Made by a program: the position numbers and the translations under genes. Positions 51,400 through 63,412 of a stretch of DNA of 64,000 nucleotides are shown in pieces. Position 1 is the first letter of the stretch. Each line of letters begins with the position of its first letter. Location: positions 58,501-122,500 of the forward strand of contig PUQB01000663.1 in NCBI GenBank assembly GCA_003024785.1, read 5' to 3'. Origin of the DNA: Selaginella tamariscina. Lineage: Eukaryota > Streptophyta > Lycopodiopsida > Selaginellales > Selaginellaceae. The notes under the pieces are model-generated. The model did not search any database, was not told where the DNA came from, and saw only the letters and a program-made list of their open reading frames with translations.

Positions 51400-54110
51400 C
51401 TACAAAGATTATATATGCTATGTATGGATAGAATGATCTTCTAATTAAAATAATATATTAACATGAGTAAAATTGATATATACAACATATAATACATATA
51501 TAAATATAATAAAAAGATTCGTAGTTATACAGTTTCTCTTCATGTGTATGTCTCTGGATACACCAGTTAACAAGCTCTATACATATAAATATAGACACAG
51601 TGTGTGTATATAGCTACACGTGTATTATGCGTCTACAGGTCATCTTCCAAACTAGTATCTAATGATAAATGGCTATATATATACGCACCTAAAAAACGAA
51701 TATATATATATATAGTACTTAATAATTTTATTTATAATTTACTATTTCAGAACTTTCTCTATTATAGCTTACCGACCTTCAACAGCATTTTGATATTTTA
51801 AAAATCATTAACAAAACATAAAAATTTATTATCTTAGTTTTATTGTCAAACACATTTTTAGATATTAAATGTATATGAAACATATGTGTGTGTGTGCGCG
51901 CGCATGCATAATTACCCATGGAAGCTTTAAACATATATATATATATATATCCGCAAAATTTCAAGTTAAAACTTCAGTTTTAAAACTAACAATTAAAATA
52001 TTTTTTATAAATTATAATAAATTAGTAATTCGTGATATTTCAAAAACGCAACCACTCAAACATATATATTGCAATAATATACTTATTTAGAATGTTTAAG
52101 ATAATTTATAAATGCCTGCTTAATTCTATTTCATTTTTATGTTACTATAAATTAAATAAGTTTTAAATTGAAGTTCTAAGATGTTAGTACACAGTTTCAA
52201 CATATGTAATTTTTATTATTTTCATAAGTTTTGATAAACTGGTATTGGGTTCGTTCTCCACTAAGTTTTTTTTTATGTAAATATGTCAAATTATTAAATA
52301 AAAAGTGATAAATGAAATTGTTACAGGAAATGCTGTGTGCCAAAGATTGGTAGTATAACATTTTTAATATTTCTAATAATAATTTTTAGAACCACTCACT
52401 GCATACAAATCATTTATCAATGTATATATAACAGACTATGTTTCACAATTTAATATATTTTAAAATTTATTTTAGGAAATAATCGTTATAAAAATATTTA
52501 AATATAATAGTATTATATGCTTAATTTCAACTTCAACCAGTGTGTCAAACTTATAACTATATTTATTCAAAATTAAAAAAAGGAAAAAACAATTATTTTC
52601 AAAATCATTAAATATTATGAAGTAATTCTTATCTGATAGCATATATATACAGACAATCGTACTATATAATCCATGATCAGCGTACTGTAATATACACAAG
52701 TTAGGAACATATATTAAACCAATATAAAATGTTTTAATTCAGTTTAAATATTTACCAAATTGTTTAGCTTAGTATATATAGTTAATAAAATTGTATGCAT
52801 TATTTCCCTGAAGAAAAATATATTAATAAAAAGTATAGTAATATATAATTTATAACCTTATTAATGATATATGCATGAGATGGTAAACTAAAACTTAAAA
52901 TCCTGACTATTTAAGATATATTTAGACTTAAATTAAACCTGTTTCAATAATTCAAAAAAATGTCTGTTCACTAAATTATATAGTGAAGTATTATCAATGT
53001 GATCAATTGTAAAAATATTAAAATATTATATAAATATAAAACACACACACACATTCCATGGGTAAATACGTAATTTTCCCTTAAAAAATATATTATTTAA
53101 TTTATACATACACACATGTTTTTTATACATTTAATATGCTCTACAATTAAAAAAATAAAACAAAAAAATAGGATTGGTAGAATTTAATAAATCTATGATT
53201 TTTAAAATATCCAAAATTTATTCAACTTCAAATTTTATTTGAGAAATATAATTATTAAAATGTTTAAATATATTAGTGTCATATGCTTAATTTCAACCAG
53301 CTTGTTTCAATGATGTGTCAAATGTTTAAGCATCAAAATCAAGAAAAAAAAAAGCTACACTTATCATATATCTAACAATTATTTTCTAAATCATAAAATA
53401 TTATGAATTAATTCAGTAATATATAATCTGATCAGCATACTGCAATATATACATACTTACACAAGTTAGTAACATATATTAAAAGTTTTTAAACAGGGAT
53501 TAGGAAATAAGTTTATAATAAAAAATTTAAAGGTATACATTTGAGTTATGAAGCATGTGAAAGTATATAATACTGCATATACATACATAAACTTGTATAC
53601 ATTATTTCCCTGAAAAAAATATATTAACTAAAAAAAAAGTATATAATATATATTTTATAACCTTTATATATACATGACATGGTAAACAAAACTTAAAACT
53701 GTTACTGCATGACCCTGGTTTTGGAATTGTAAAAATACTAAAATATCATATCATATAATTAAATATTAAAGCTTCCATGGGTATATATGCAATATTGTTT
53801 AAATTTTACATGTACAAATACAGGTTTTATATATTTAATATATAAAAAAGGTGGTTGACAATAATAATATTTTTTCCTTAATGAATTTTAAATTTCCAAA
53901 ACTCTTCATTTATTATATTAAGTTATAAGTCTATCATATGACTTCCAAATACCAGACTTTATTTGATACTGAATATTAAAGGATATACCTCCATTGCATT
54001 TAATGTTTTTTAATATGTACATTAACAAGTCATATATCCACACACTTGTTTATATATCATATATGTTTATATATTGTTCATACAAGCATAATACACATCT
54101 AGCTAAATAC
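51400..54110. repeat. AT-rich repeat block with a two-copy tandem of about 800 bp
   Basis: 51,400-52,600 repeats the block downstream of copy 2. In addition about 52,470-52,900 recurs at about 53,240-53,700 (shared ATTATTTCCCTGAARAAAA, CAATATATACA/ACACAAGTTAG and ATGCTTAATTTCAAC blocks), giving a diverged tandem of roughly 0.8 kb. Motifs like ACCCATGGAAGCTTTAA or its reverse complement occur at about 51,915, 53,055 and 53,775. No gene is supported. Confidence 0.6.
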
Positions 54111-54120
54111 ACACACCATT

Positions 54121-54181
54121 TGTGGTTATACGAGCACTATATATATATATATATATATTATATAGTGCGTGTATAACCACA
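54121..54181. repeat. 61-bp hairpin-forming inverted repeat
   Basis: TGTGGTTATACGAGCACTAT at 54121 is mirrored by ATAGTGCGTGTATAACCACA ending at 54181, with one mismatch over about 20 bp and an AT-only loop. A further TATGTGGTTATATA lies near 54,207. The arms are not simple repeats, so a transcript would fold into a stable stem. Confidence 0.7.
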
Positions 54182-54476
54182 TACATACATATATACGTCG
54201 CATATGTATGTGGTTATATATACATGCAGTTCAGTTTGCAACTAAACTCAATTATAAGCTTTATACATACATACAGATATATGTACGTATTCCTCCCTCG
54301 ATCGCTGTATGCAACCTCTCTCACTCTCTCTCAGACACACACACACACCAGAGTTCAATAAATAGAGAATATATTTTATAACGTGGCTAGTAAAAAACAT
54401 ACGTTGTTCAGATAAAAGACTATCTTAGTCTTATTGTCAAAGCACATCCTATATTATACTAAATGTACACAAGACT

Positions 54477-56565
54477 TTACTTGGATTGACGACGATCGGG
54501 GTAGAATATGTCGTCAATTCCCGTCTTTATGGACCCAGCCACTCTTAACAAATTATTCCCAACCGCTGATGCTATCAATCCCGCCGTCCTTACAAACCTA
54601 TAAAAATCATATATATACATATATATATCATGATTAATAATATATTATTATGAACACCCACCCATCATGTATGCAAATGAAATTGAACAGATATACTCAT
54701 GCATATATGTAAAATGGTATACATCACAAACAGATGACCACACACACACATATTTGACTTCACATATGTATTTAGTACACCTAAGCAGATAATAATGTCT
54801 CTGTTTATGTGCATGTTAATTAGTGGAAAATAAATACATACAAACTGTGTATAGCTTATATATGTATGACTAACGGAAAGATGCATGTGCGTTTTCATGG
54901 TTGCAAATATACATACACACACACACACCATGATGCATGGGTATAGCACATAGGAGATATTGAGCGGTTAAATAATAGTGAACTGGCCTTCAAATGGTAG
55001 TTAATTTGAGAGTTACTAGTTCTACTATATATTAATTAAATATTTTAATTTAATTTATTGAAATTACCTCGTAGAGAATTCATCGCCTTTTGCTGTGCGA
55101 ATACGTTGGCTTTGTGGAGGATGGCGTGGTAAAACAGCACCTGTTACATAAATATAAAAATGTGTGGTGTGTGTGTGTGTGTGTGTGTGTTGTGCGCTCA
55201 TTGGGCCTTCAGTGAGGCCGAAGCCCAGGCCCAAAAGTGATGGGCCGGGTCGGCCCGTTGGACAGCCCAGCCTATTTACAACCCTACATATGCGTATATA
55301 TAATATTAATCTCTAGAGATACCTGCTTCTTCGTGATTATGTGCATCTTGAGAAAGAGCTTCTGTGATTTCTGTATGAGATTGGGCAGCTTTTCTGGGGT
55401 CCAACAATTGCATCTGTAAAACAAATGTGGTCTTAATTATGTCGACTTATAATCTATGTGCACACTTTTTTTAACATTATTCTATTCTATATATGTTCTT
55501 TGTACAAACATCCATATACGAACATACATACATGCGTATGTTATATACCTCAAGGCCTAAGCAAGCAGGCAGTTCAACAGGTCTTTCCTGGCCAGGCACG
55601 GTGGCTTGCTGTTTGTTGTAAACGGAATATCCCAGACATGCATATCTGAACTCCAATAGCCTCTTTCCATCGTTTAACTCATCAAATTGTGGGTGTTCAC
55701 CCACAATTTTATATGCTGCCAAAAGAAAAACGTTTAGTTCACTATGTATGACTTGTGTGTATGTGAGTCCGTGTGTGTGTGCTTGTTTAGATGTATGTAT
55801 ATGTGTATATATACATAAATACAAGCTATGAGTCGAGAACAAAGAATAAGAGTATAGGTCTAAGCACCAACATATATGGGTTTTCACCCTATATTATGCA
55901 TACATACATATCTAGATGTTTATATATTTAACATTTAGTCTACAGTTGGATTATATTTACTTTGTGCCAGTTATTCCCAAAAGCGAAGATGTCCGTCTCT
56001 CCTTATACATATTGAATAGGTAAACACAATACAAATATGTGTGATATTCCTTGCTTTTCAGAGCGAAAGAAGCAAACACATAGTATCATATGAGGAACAC
56101 ATACATATTGTAAGTAAAACATATAGCCTACTTATTTCGAGAATCAAGATATACTGCATATACGTGTGTGTACGATAATTTCTTGTATATATTTTTACAT
56201 CAAAATCAGAGTTAAATCATATAAATTCTTTCCCACAAGAGTCATAATCATATCAATTCTCGTACATCCAGTACATGGAAATCATTGTGTGTGTACATTC
56301 TTAATGAACCAACTCATATGTGTGTGCAAGTATCTGTATAGAATTTTGATTAGATACATTCTTTATCTGGGAAAAATTACACATGTATACATACAAGCCA
56401 TGCGTGTGTGATACCTTGTTTTTCAGAGCGAGAGAAGCCAACGCAGAGGGGATCGCGGCCATCGTCTTGGCGGAAGCTTGAGTGATAGAGGCACCCTGTG
56501 CAAGTCTTCCCGTGGCGGACAATCGGAGGCGACGAAGAAACATTGGCATCGTCCTCTTCGCTCAT
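54477..56565 (-). CDS. DUF8204 family protein (plant)
   Basis: Five exons encode about 200 residues with an unbroken frame. MSEEDDANVSSSPPIVRHGK leads into the cysteine-bearing DUF8204 core (CTGCLYHSSFRQDDGRDPLC, VGFSRSEKQ, then AYKIVGEHPQFDELNDGKRL, LEFRYACLGYSVYN, PVELPACLGLE). A short exon (MQLLDPRKAAQSHTEITEAL), a basic exon (LPRHPPQSQRIRTAKGDEF) and a final exon with a possible amphipathic helix (TAGLIASAVGNNLLRVAGSI) follow, ending DRRQSK. The family is widespread in land plants and its biochemical role is unknown. The start at 56565 follows a TTAGGGTTTATG telo-box-like leader. All splice sites are GT-AG and in phase. Confidence 0.85.
56037..56080. repeat. Intronic duplicate of the exon 1 end of the DUF8204 gene
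   Basis: TGTGATATTCCTTGCTTTTC followed by AGAGCGAAAGAAGC resembles 56,407-56,440 (TGTGATACCTTGTTTTTC, AGAGCGAGAGAAGCC), which covers the donor end of exon 1. On the minus strand it recreates the CTGAAAAGCAAG/gaatat edge with a mutated donor. Confidence 0.55.
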
Positions 56566-56712
56566 CTTCGCATAAACCCTAATTCAATCCGCCCTGCCCT
56601 AATTTCATTGCGCCCCATACATTTAAATAACTCTCTAATTAATCATAATTAACACATTTTAAGCTCATAAGAATATTCCAGGAATAATTTCAAGCAGATA
56701 CTAAGAATATCC

Positions 56713-57375
56713 TCAGTTTCTCCTAGGCTTGATGCCTCTGCTCTGTGTTCGGGACTGTGGCAAGGAGGACACCTCGCTGCTTTCGGAGTCGCTCTCCACA
56801 GTACGCGTGGCAAAATTTAAGATGGGTTTTGAACCGGGAACCACCTGTTTCTTGTTCGGACTCACTATTGCTGAACCTGCAGATTTTACCTTGACACTTG
56901 GACTCCCCCCTGCTTTCCTTGTACCTTGTCCCCGCCCTTTTTGTACGGCTCTACCTTCATCTTCTGAATCACTTCATCTATCTTCCTCTTCTCCTCCTGT
57001 TATGTATATGTCACGTCCGTACACACACACACACACACATCTCTCTCTCTCTCTCTCTATCTATATGTATGTATGTATGTATGTTATCTATCTATATATA
57101 TATGTATGTATATCTATATGTATACATACATACATACATACATATAGATAGATAGACAGACATATATATATATATATCATGTGTGTGTATACACAATTCA
57201 TACATACGCTTATTAAATTTGACTTACCTGCTCCTCCTTGCTGAGCATATTCCACTCTTCCTCTTCCTTAAGCTTGTCCATTGCTTCAAACTCAGCCTGG
57301 TTTAAGTTAAACATAGATATACATTCCCAACAACACACACACACACACACGACGATATGTTTCCGTTTCCGAGGA

Positions 57376-57434
<59 letters not shown>

Positions 57435-58943
57435 CTGTGACATCTTCTCGTTTCCAGGGAGGCGTATGTTAGCGTGCTTGAGGCAATCAGCAATACTTCG
57501 TGCAATAGCCGGCCACTTGACGATCATTATCATTAAGCCTCTGTGTTGCAAAGAAATTAATCCTTTCCAAAGCTTGAACGTCATCAGGGAGTTTAATAGC
57601 CGCTTTCAAAGGAGGTATAAGCAAACATGCTCTCATTCGTACACTTGCAACTGCATCCTGTACAAGAGAGAGGGGGATGGAGGAGAATATACTTATAATG
57701 TAACTTCTTAATATAAGGAATATCTCTGTGTGTAGTCTGTCTCTGTGTGTGTGTGTGTGTGTGTGTGTTTTGTGATATACTCACCTGAAGGATCACTATC
57801 GCTGGCTCTAGGAAGTGTTCCTTGAACATTTGTGAGCTTGATGTTCTGCAAAGTGTCTAATTAAACCGTGGATGATATATAAGTTTGAAATGACATTATA
57901 AAATATACAAACTTAAAATTTTTAATTATTGTTTTAAAATACTGTACCGAAAATTTCGCACAATTTCAGTGCCTGTGTTTAATTTTTTCAATACAATTGA
58001 TTAGTTTAATTATATATTGCTCATGTTCTTATATAATTTAGTATATATTCAAATTGTTTAGTTTTTATGTTTTAATAATTGAACTTCCATATGTGAATCC
58101 ATTCTTTAAATTCAAATAAACAAAGTTATCATCTTATTTAACTGGATAAACACCGAGCTTTAGCATTACTACCCCAATATCCAAATAATAACCTCTCTCT
58201 CTCTCACTCACTCACTCACACACACACACACACACACACAACGATACGTACTTCAACATGCTTTCGCAAAACTCGATGAATACGATACGTAACCAATAGC
58301 TTTGCCCATTTGCAAACTCTCTTACTACTCTTTGTGACAAATCGCAACGCTGGCATGCTCTCCTATTATTACTGCAGATAAAGATATATGTATGTACAAG
58401 CACATACATATACACACGTCATATCCATATGCATATATATAAATGGAAGTGCAAGTCTGGTAAATGCAATTGTTAGTGAACAGAGTTTTATCGTCTCCCA
58501 ACGATAGACTACTGCATATATTGGAGAGCTCTCTATCTCTCATGCTGTGTGTGCGTGCGTGCAAATACCGTATGAAGATTGCTAGTGATAGAGTCGCAGC
58601 TGATCTAACAGGTAAAGCTCCATCAGTCATATACCGAAAAAAATGGGTACAAAATGCTCATATACTTGATCGCTTGAGACATATTCCATCAACTGATAGT
58701 AGAAATAACGTTATACACATGGTGTGTGTGTGGATGCATATATACATACATATAAGAAACCATGTGTATATCATTATGCTTCTGATATATGAATGTAGCA
58801 TGTACGTTGTTAAGATGTAAGGAATCATATGTCTGTGTATGCACGTTCTTTCGGATGACTATTTGTGTGCTTGTGCGTGTGTGGATATATATATAGTGTA
58901 TATCCATTTAGCATTTTAATACATAAATTAAGATGTGTAAGAA

Positions 58944-58991
<48 letters not shown>

Positions 58992-59677
58992 ACCTGAGGA
59001 AACGCATTAAGAAGAGCAAGTTGCAAGCGCCATTGGTATGTACTGCTTATGGCTTTCTCCATTTGTAACAAGTGTGGGATAAGAGAACCATAAACAGCTG
59101 CACGCTGCTGCTCACTTCCACCAGAAAACTGCCCTGTTTAAAACACCCAGTAAATTTCCTGCATCATAATAGCAGTCACAATGTTTCCCATGTGCATGCG
59201 TTTGTCCGTAAAGACTAGTGTGTACATATATAGATATACACTAGAATTAACTGGTCTTTTTCATAGATATCATATATTTAAAAGCAGATCTTCATCAACA
59301 AAGTATATATAAAACAACGTGTGTGCGCGTGTGCGCGTGTGCGTGTGGGGGGGGGGGGACACACGCGCGCGTATAGATTGTAGTGCTATATATACATGCA
59401 TACACATCCTGTAAATAAAATATACACGAGCTAACTATATATATAATATATATTCATATCCCTCCCCTCCCCCGCTCTCTTTCTCTCTCTTTCTCTCTCT
59501 AGATATTTATAAACTGTATTATTCGCACCTAAAACGTGCTGAAGTATAGGAAGCAATGAGCCTTGCACCTCCCGTGACGTGTCTTTAAGCAAGTGGATCA
59601 AAGGCTCCTTTAAATAAAGTGGAGTCTTTTCTTTCCCAAGCATTTTGGTTATCTGCGTTTATACACTCAAACACTCA

Positions 59678-59721
<44 letters not shown>

Positions 59722-61708
59722 AAACGCATATATACAACACGTACTGTGTGTATGTGTGTTTATGCTGTGTGCGTGTATATGTTACCTCGTGAAAAGAAGA
59801 TGCAATTGTAGCTCGTACACGAGGTGAAGAGTCCTTTATTAACTGCAAATACATTGTTTGCAAGCCCCAAATAAACTTCCGAGGTCCCATACACTTCAGA
59901 ACTGCCGGTAGATTATAAGCACATAGCTGGGTAATAAAAAAAAGTTGAGCAAATACTTTCATATGTGTGTGTGTGTGTGTTACCCGTCTTATGTTTTCAT
60001 CTTCGTGAGAGCAGAAAGTTTTAAATGCGTCTACAAGCATTTGTACATCTTCTTCTCTCAGGTCTGCTCCCATCTGTGAGCTTCAATAATCAGATCCGCT
60101 ACTATGCTATACATTAACTATAATATATATGATTATAGAGTAATGTATATAACAATTAATGATGTAAGTTAATTGCTAATAAAGCATATGTTTTATTGTA
60201 CCTTCACCAGGACTTCTCCAAAAAACGGAACCAAAGACCAAAGCATAGTAGAGTCCTCCTGTCCGCAAATGCTGCAAATGGTATATGGATAAGAAATATA
60301 TACACACGTGCACACACACACACACGTATGTGAATGCGTCCTCACGAACGAAGGATAGGAACAATCTTGAGCTGTTTAATTTGTGGAGGGAACATTCCCA
60401 GCATCTCCAGCAAAGACTCCAGGGACGCCGTTTGCACTGCAGGCTCCTCGTCCTTAAGCAATTCACATAGTTCTGGTAGCACAGCTTTCTGTACACACAA
60501 AATATTCATGTAAATACATATGTATACATAAATATGCATCGCATGCATATGTTACACACATAGACACGTAAAATATATGTATGTATGTATCACTTACTTC
60601 TGCGGTGTCCAAAGATATTGCACGTGAAAGAGGATATAACTGCCGGCACATGCATACCCGGACTTCTGTATCAGTATCCTGCATATTAAACTACATGTAT
60701 ATATAAACAGCTCTCTCTCTCCTCCTCCTCCTCTCTCCTCTCTCTCTCTCTCTCTTCTAATACTTGGCAAAGCTATATTACCTGGCAAAGCGCCATAGCT
60801 CTTTGAAGAAATGTTTGTTCAACATATTTCCCGTCTAATAAATGAGCTGTAGAACCGAATATTCGAGCACACAGGATCTTAGTTTGAGAACTATCATCTG
60901 GTTGCCCTTTGGACAAAGCCAGCTTCAACAAGTTCTCATTAACCACCTAACATAAAATACAGAGTCTTATAATATGATTCTTAATATATATATATATCCG
61001 TGTGTGTATATATAACCTTTCGAGGCAATAATGGTATAAGAGAGCAGAGTGCATCGAGCCATGCATAAACAACGGCATCGACCCGTTCTGGAGTGAGCAT
61101 ATTCATTATTGTCGGTAAAAGTCTTCCAGCCACCTATATATATAATATATATATATAATTAAATATTATTCATTCACATATATACATGCACTTACATCTT
61201 TTGTTAGAGTCTCATTTTGTATGATCTTATTCAAGGCCTCCCCTGCTGCAACCTACAGCGCCTCAGCTAGATGTAAAAACATTGCCTAAGTAAAATGTCC
61301 TTGTAAAAATCATATGTGTGTGTATTTACACATCCACACACGCATATACACACACACAACGTATCTGTGTGTGAGGTTGGTTGCTTTAACCGTAATCTTT
61401 AAAGAATTTGAGCATTTCTTTATATATGTATTACACACAACATATTGTGGATGTATATATGTGTGTGAAGACGTATATTACCTGCATTTGGGGACTAAAC
61501 TGATCCAATGAAGCAGTGATGGTAGGAATTAAAGCATGGTAAGCACGTAACCCATATTCTTGAAAGGTGGTTGGTAGCTTGGCTACCGCACAACTCTGTT
61601 GAAGCTGCAAATATAGCCATAACATAGATTTATATACATATCTATCTATGTGTGCGTGCGTGCGTGCGTCCGTGAATCTTCATATCATATCATATCATAT
61701 CATGTGTG

Positions 61709-61749
<41 letters not shown>

Positions 61750-62049
61750 TAGTATGTGTTACCTGATGAGCTGTTGGAGATAGAAACATTTTCATCCGGT
61801 CCAACTCACGTACATTTTCATCCACGATTAACCTCTCTATATCTTCCGTTGTTAATCCAGCATCTCTTCGCTGTACATTCACATATACGTCCATATATTA
61901 AATAATATACAACTATATATGTGTTGTACTCAAACAATAGAGGATTTTACACCTAATATGACTAATTATATTGATTATTATAGAAATACATGGAATTAAC
62001 ACACCTCCACTTGTTCTGATGAATTATCAAATGGATCAAGCGCCTCCAT
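56713..62049 (-). CDS. PPP4R4: PPP4R4-like HEAT-repeat regulatory subunit of protein phosphatase 4
   Basis: PPP4R4-type proteins are HEAT-repeat scaffolds that bind PP4 catalytic subunit. The start at 62049 gives MEALDPFDNSSEQVE, and TTEDIERLIVDENVRELDRM aligns with human PPP4R4 TPEEIERLTVDEDLSDIERA. HEAT units continue through QDTDTEVRVCMCRQLYPLSR, AVLPELCELLKDEEPAVQTA, LCAYNLPAVLKCMGPRKFIW, PRVRATIASSFHEITKMLGK, FANGQSYWLRIVFIEFCESM and DAVASVRMRACLLIPPLKAA. A charged coiled segment (AEFEAMDKLKEEEEWNMLSK, KRKIDEVIQKMKVEP) and a Ser-rich tail (SESSEVSSLPQSRTQSRG) ending KPRRN complete it. The frame slips near 57,508-57,513 (one extra base) and near 56,905-56,918 (one missing base), probably consensus errors. 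About 20 introns are present, many starting with (GT)n(GA)n. Confidence 0.85.
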
Positions 62050-62396
62050 AGCATGCCCTGCTACCCGCCTTCACTCATTCAATTGAGCCCAATAGATCTT
62101 CTTGGACGGCCCAGATCTCCTCACAAGAACCCTAGAATAGATACTAGAATATGCTTATAATCGACCACGTCATACGTTATCAACACGTGTCATATTATGA
62201 TTGGTCCACTCTGGCAAAAGCCACGCCACATTTTACCCTCTATTATCCGTGTGTTTGCAGTTTGAAGAGCTTGTTGGCGGCCATAGCCAATTCTCTCTTT
62301 GGCGTCTCCTCATACACAAGGTACACATATGCATTTTTGTGTGTGTGAACATATATGATATGTATACATGTGTGTGTGTGTGTGTGTGTTATAGAT
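62050..62396. promoter_or_regulatory. Divergent promoter and leader: PPP4R4 and plastid membrane protein
   Basis: On the minus side TCTAGGGTTCTTGTGAGG near 62,125-62,142 contains a telo-box. On the plus side CCACGTCAT (near 62,165), a G-box CACGTG (62184-62189) and an inverted CCAAT box (ATTGGTCC near 62,199) are clustered, as in light-responsive plant promoters. A 5' UTR exon is likely at about 62,261-62,320: it ends CACAAG/gtacac, and an acceptor TTATAG lies four bases before the ATG at 62397. Confidence 0.5.
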
Positions 62397-62753
62397 ATGG
62401 CAAGCGTGACAATGTCTGCGTGTGGAGGCGTAACAATGACCAAGAGCTGCATAAGAAGAAACACAGCCCATAAGATGAGCAGTTTCGGGGGTTTAAAGGC
62501 AGCTAACTCTGTAACGAGTATAGGCTGCTCGCAGAGTGTGGAACAACACTTTGCAAAACTGCAGGCACAGGTTCGGAACTCGTCTGCAACGAAATCGAAG
62601 AGGGGGGGAGGCGCACTGGGTGCCAGAGCATCTGTTTCCGAGGAGATCTTCAGGGTAATACCGATAATGAGTATACTTGTTCTGATCGGTGTCGCGATTG
62701 GGTTTGTGTTGTTGCGGATTGAGCAGGCAGTGGAGGAAGCTGAGGATGGTTGA
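62397..62753 (+). CDS. Small plastid-type single-pass membrane protein
   Basis: 118 residues in one exon. The N-terminus (MASVTMSACGGVTMTKSCIR) is rich in Ser, Thr and Ala, has no acidic residue over the first 40, and looks like a chloroplast transit peptide. A possible cleavage region lies before ARASVSEEIFRV. One hydrophobic helix follows (residues about 88-108, VIPIMSILVLIGVAIGFVLL), then an acidic tail (EQAVEEAEDG). The layout resembles small thylakoid or envelope proteins of unknown function in plants. I cannot name it with certainty. The frame is unbroken and the promoter has a G-box cluster. The intron in the leader lies immediately upstream of the start. Confidence 0.8.
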   Translation: MASVTMSACGGVTMTKSCIRRNTAHKMSSFGGLKAANSVTSIGCSQSVEQHFAKLQAQVRNSSATKSKRGGGALGARASVSEEIFRVIPIMSILVLIGVAIGFVLLRIEQAVEEAEDG

Positions 62754-63377
62754 GAGTGCTTTCTTTCTTCTTTTTTCAAATTGGATGAATATTCTGTGTT
62801 GTTTTAGAACATTTTTAATCTATATATAAGTAATGAAATACAAATCAATTAATTTGTTTTAAATAGTTTTAAAAAGAAAATTTTTATATAAAATATTAGT
62901 AAACTCGATGTATAAACTCATGTAAACATGTATTTGTGTACGCACACATACATTTGTTTACGAATTCATAAACAATCAACTATAGATTATGTAGTCTGCA
63001 AATCAAACTATAACCGTGTAAATGATAAAATTAAATTGCGTAGTATTAATTCTTTTAATAATATATATAAGTATATAAGAATTCTAAATGTATATTTACC
63101 CAATTGGTTTATAATAGTACAATTTTTTTTAAATATATATTTATATAATTATTTAAAAAAATATAATCACGTTACAATATATTAATGCTGATATTAATAT
63201 GGGTAGGTTCTACTATGCAAACTCCCTTAATCACAAACTAATTGCATTTCATTGATATATACATGATTTGGTAAGAGGATTATAATATGCAGGCCCTCTT
63301 CGTATTAGTCACAATTAATTAAAATTTTGATTAAATGAAAATATTAAAAACCATGGGAAAAAATGTATTATTATATA

Positions 63378-63412
<35 letters not shown>

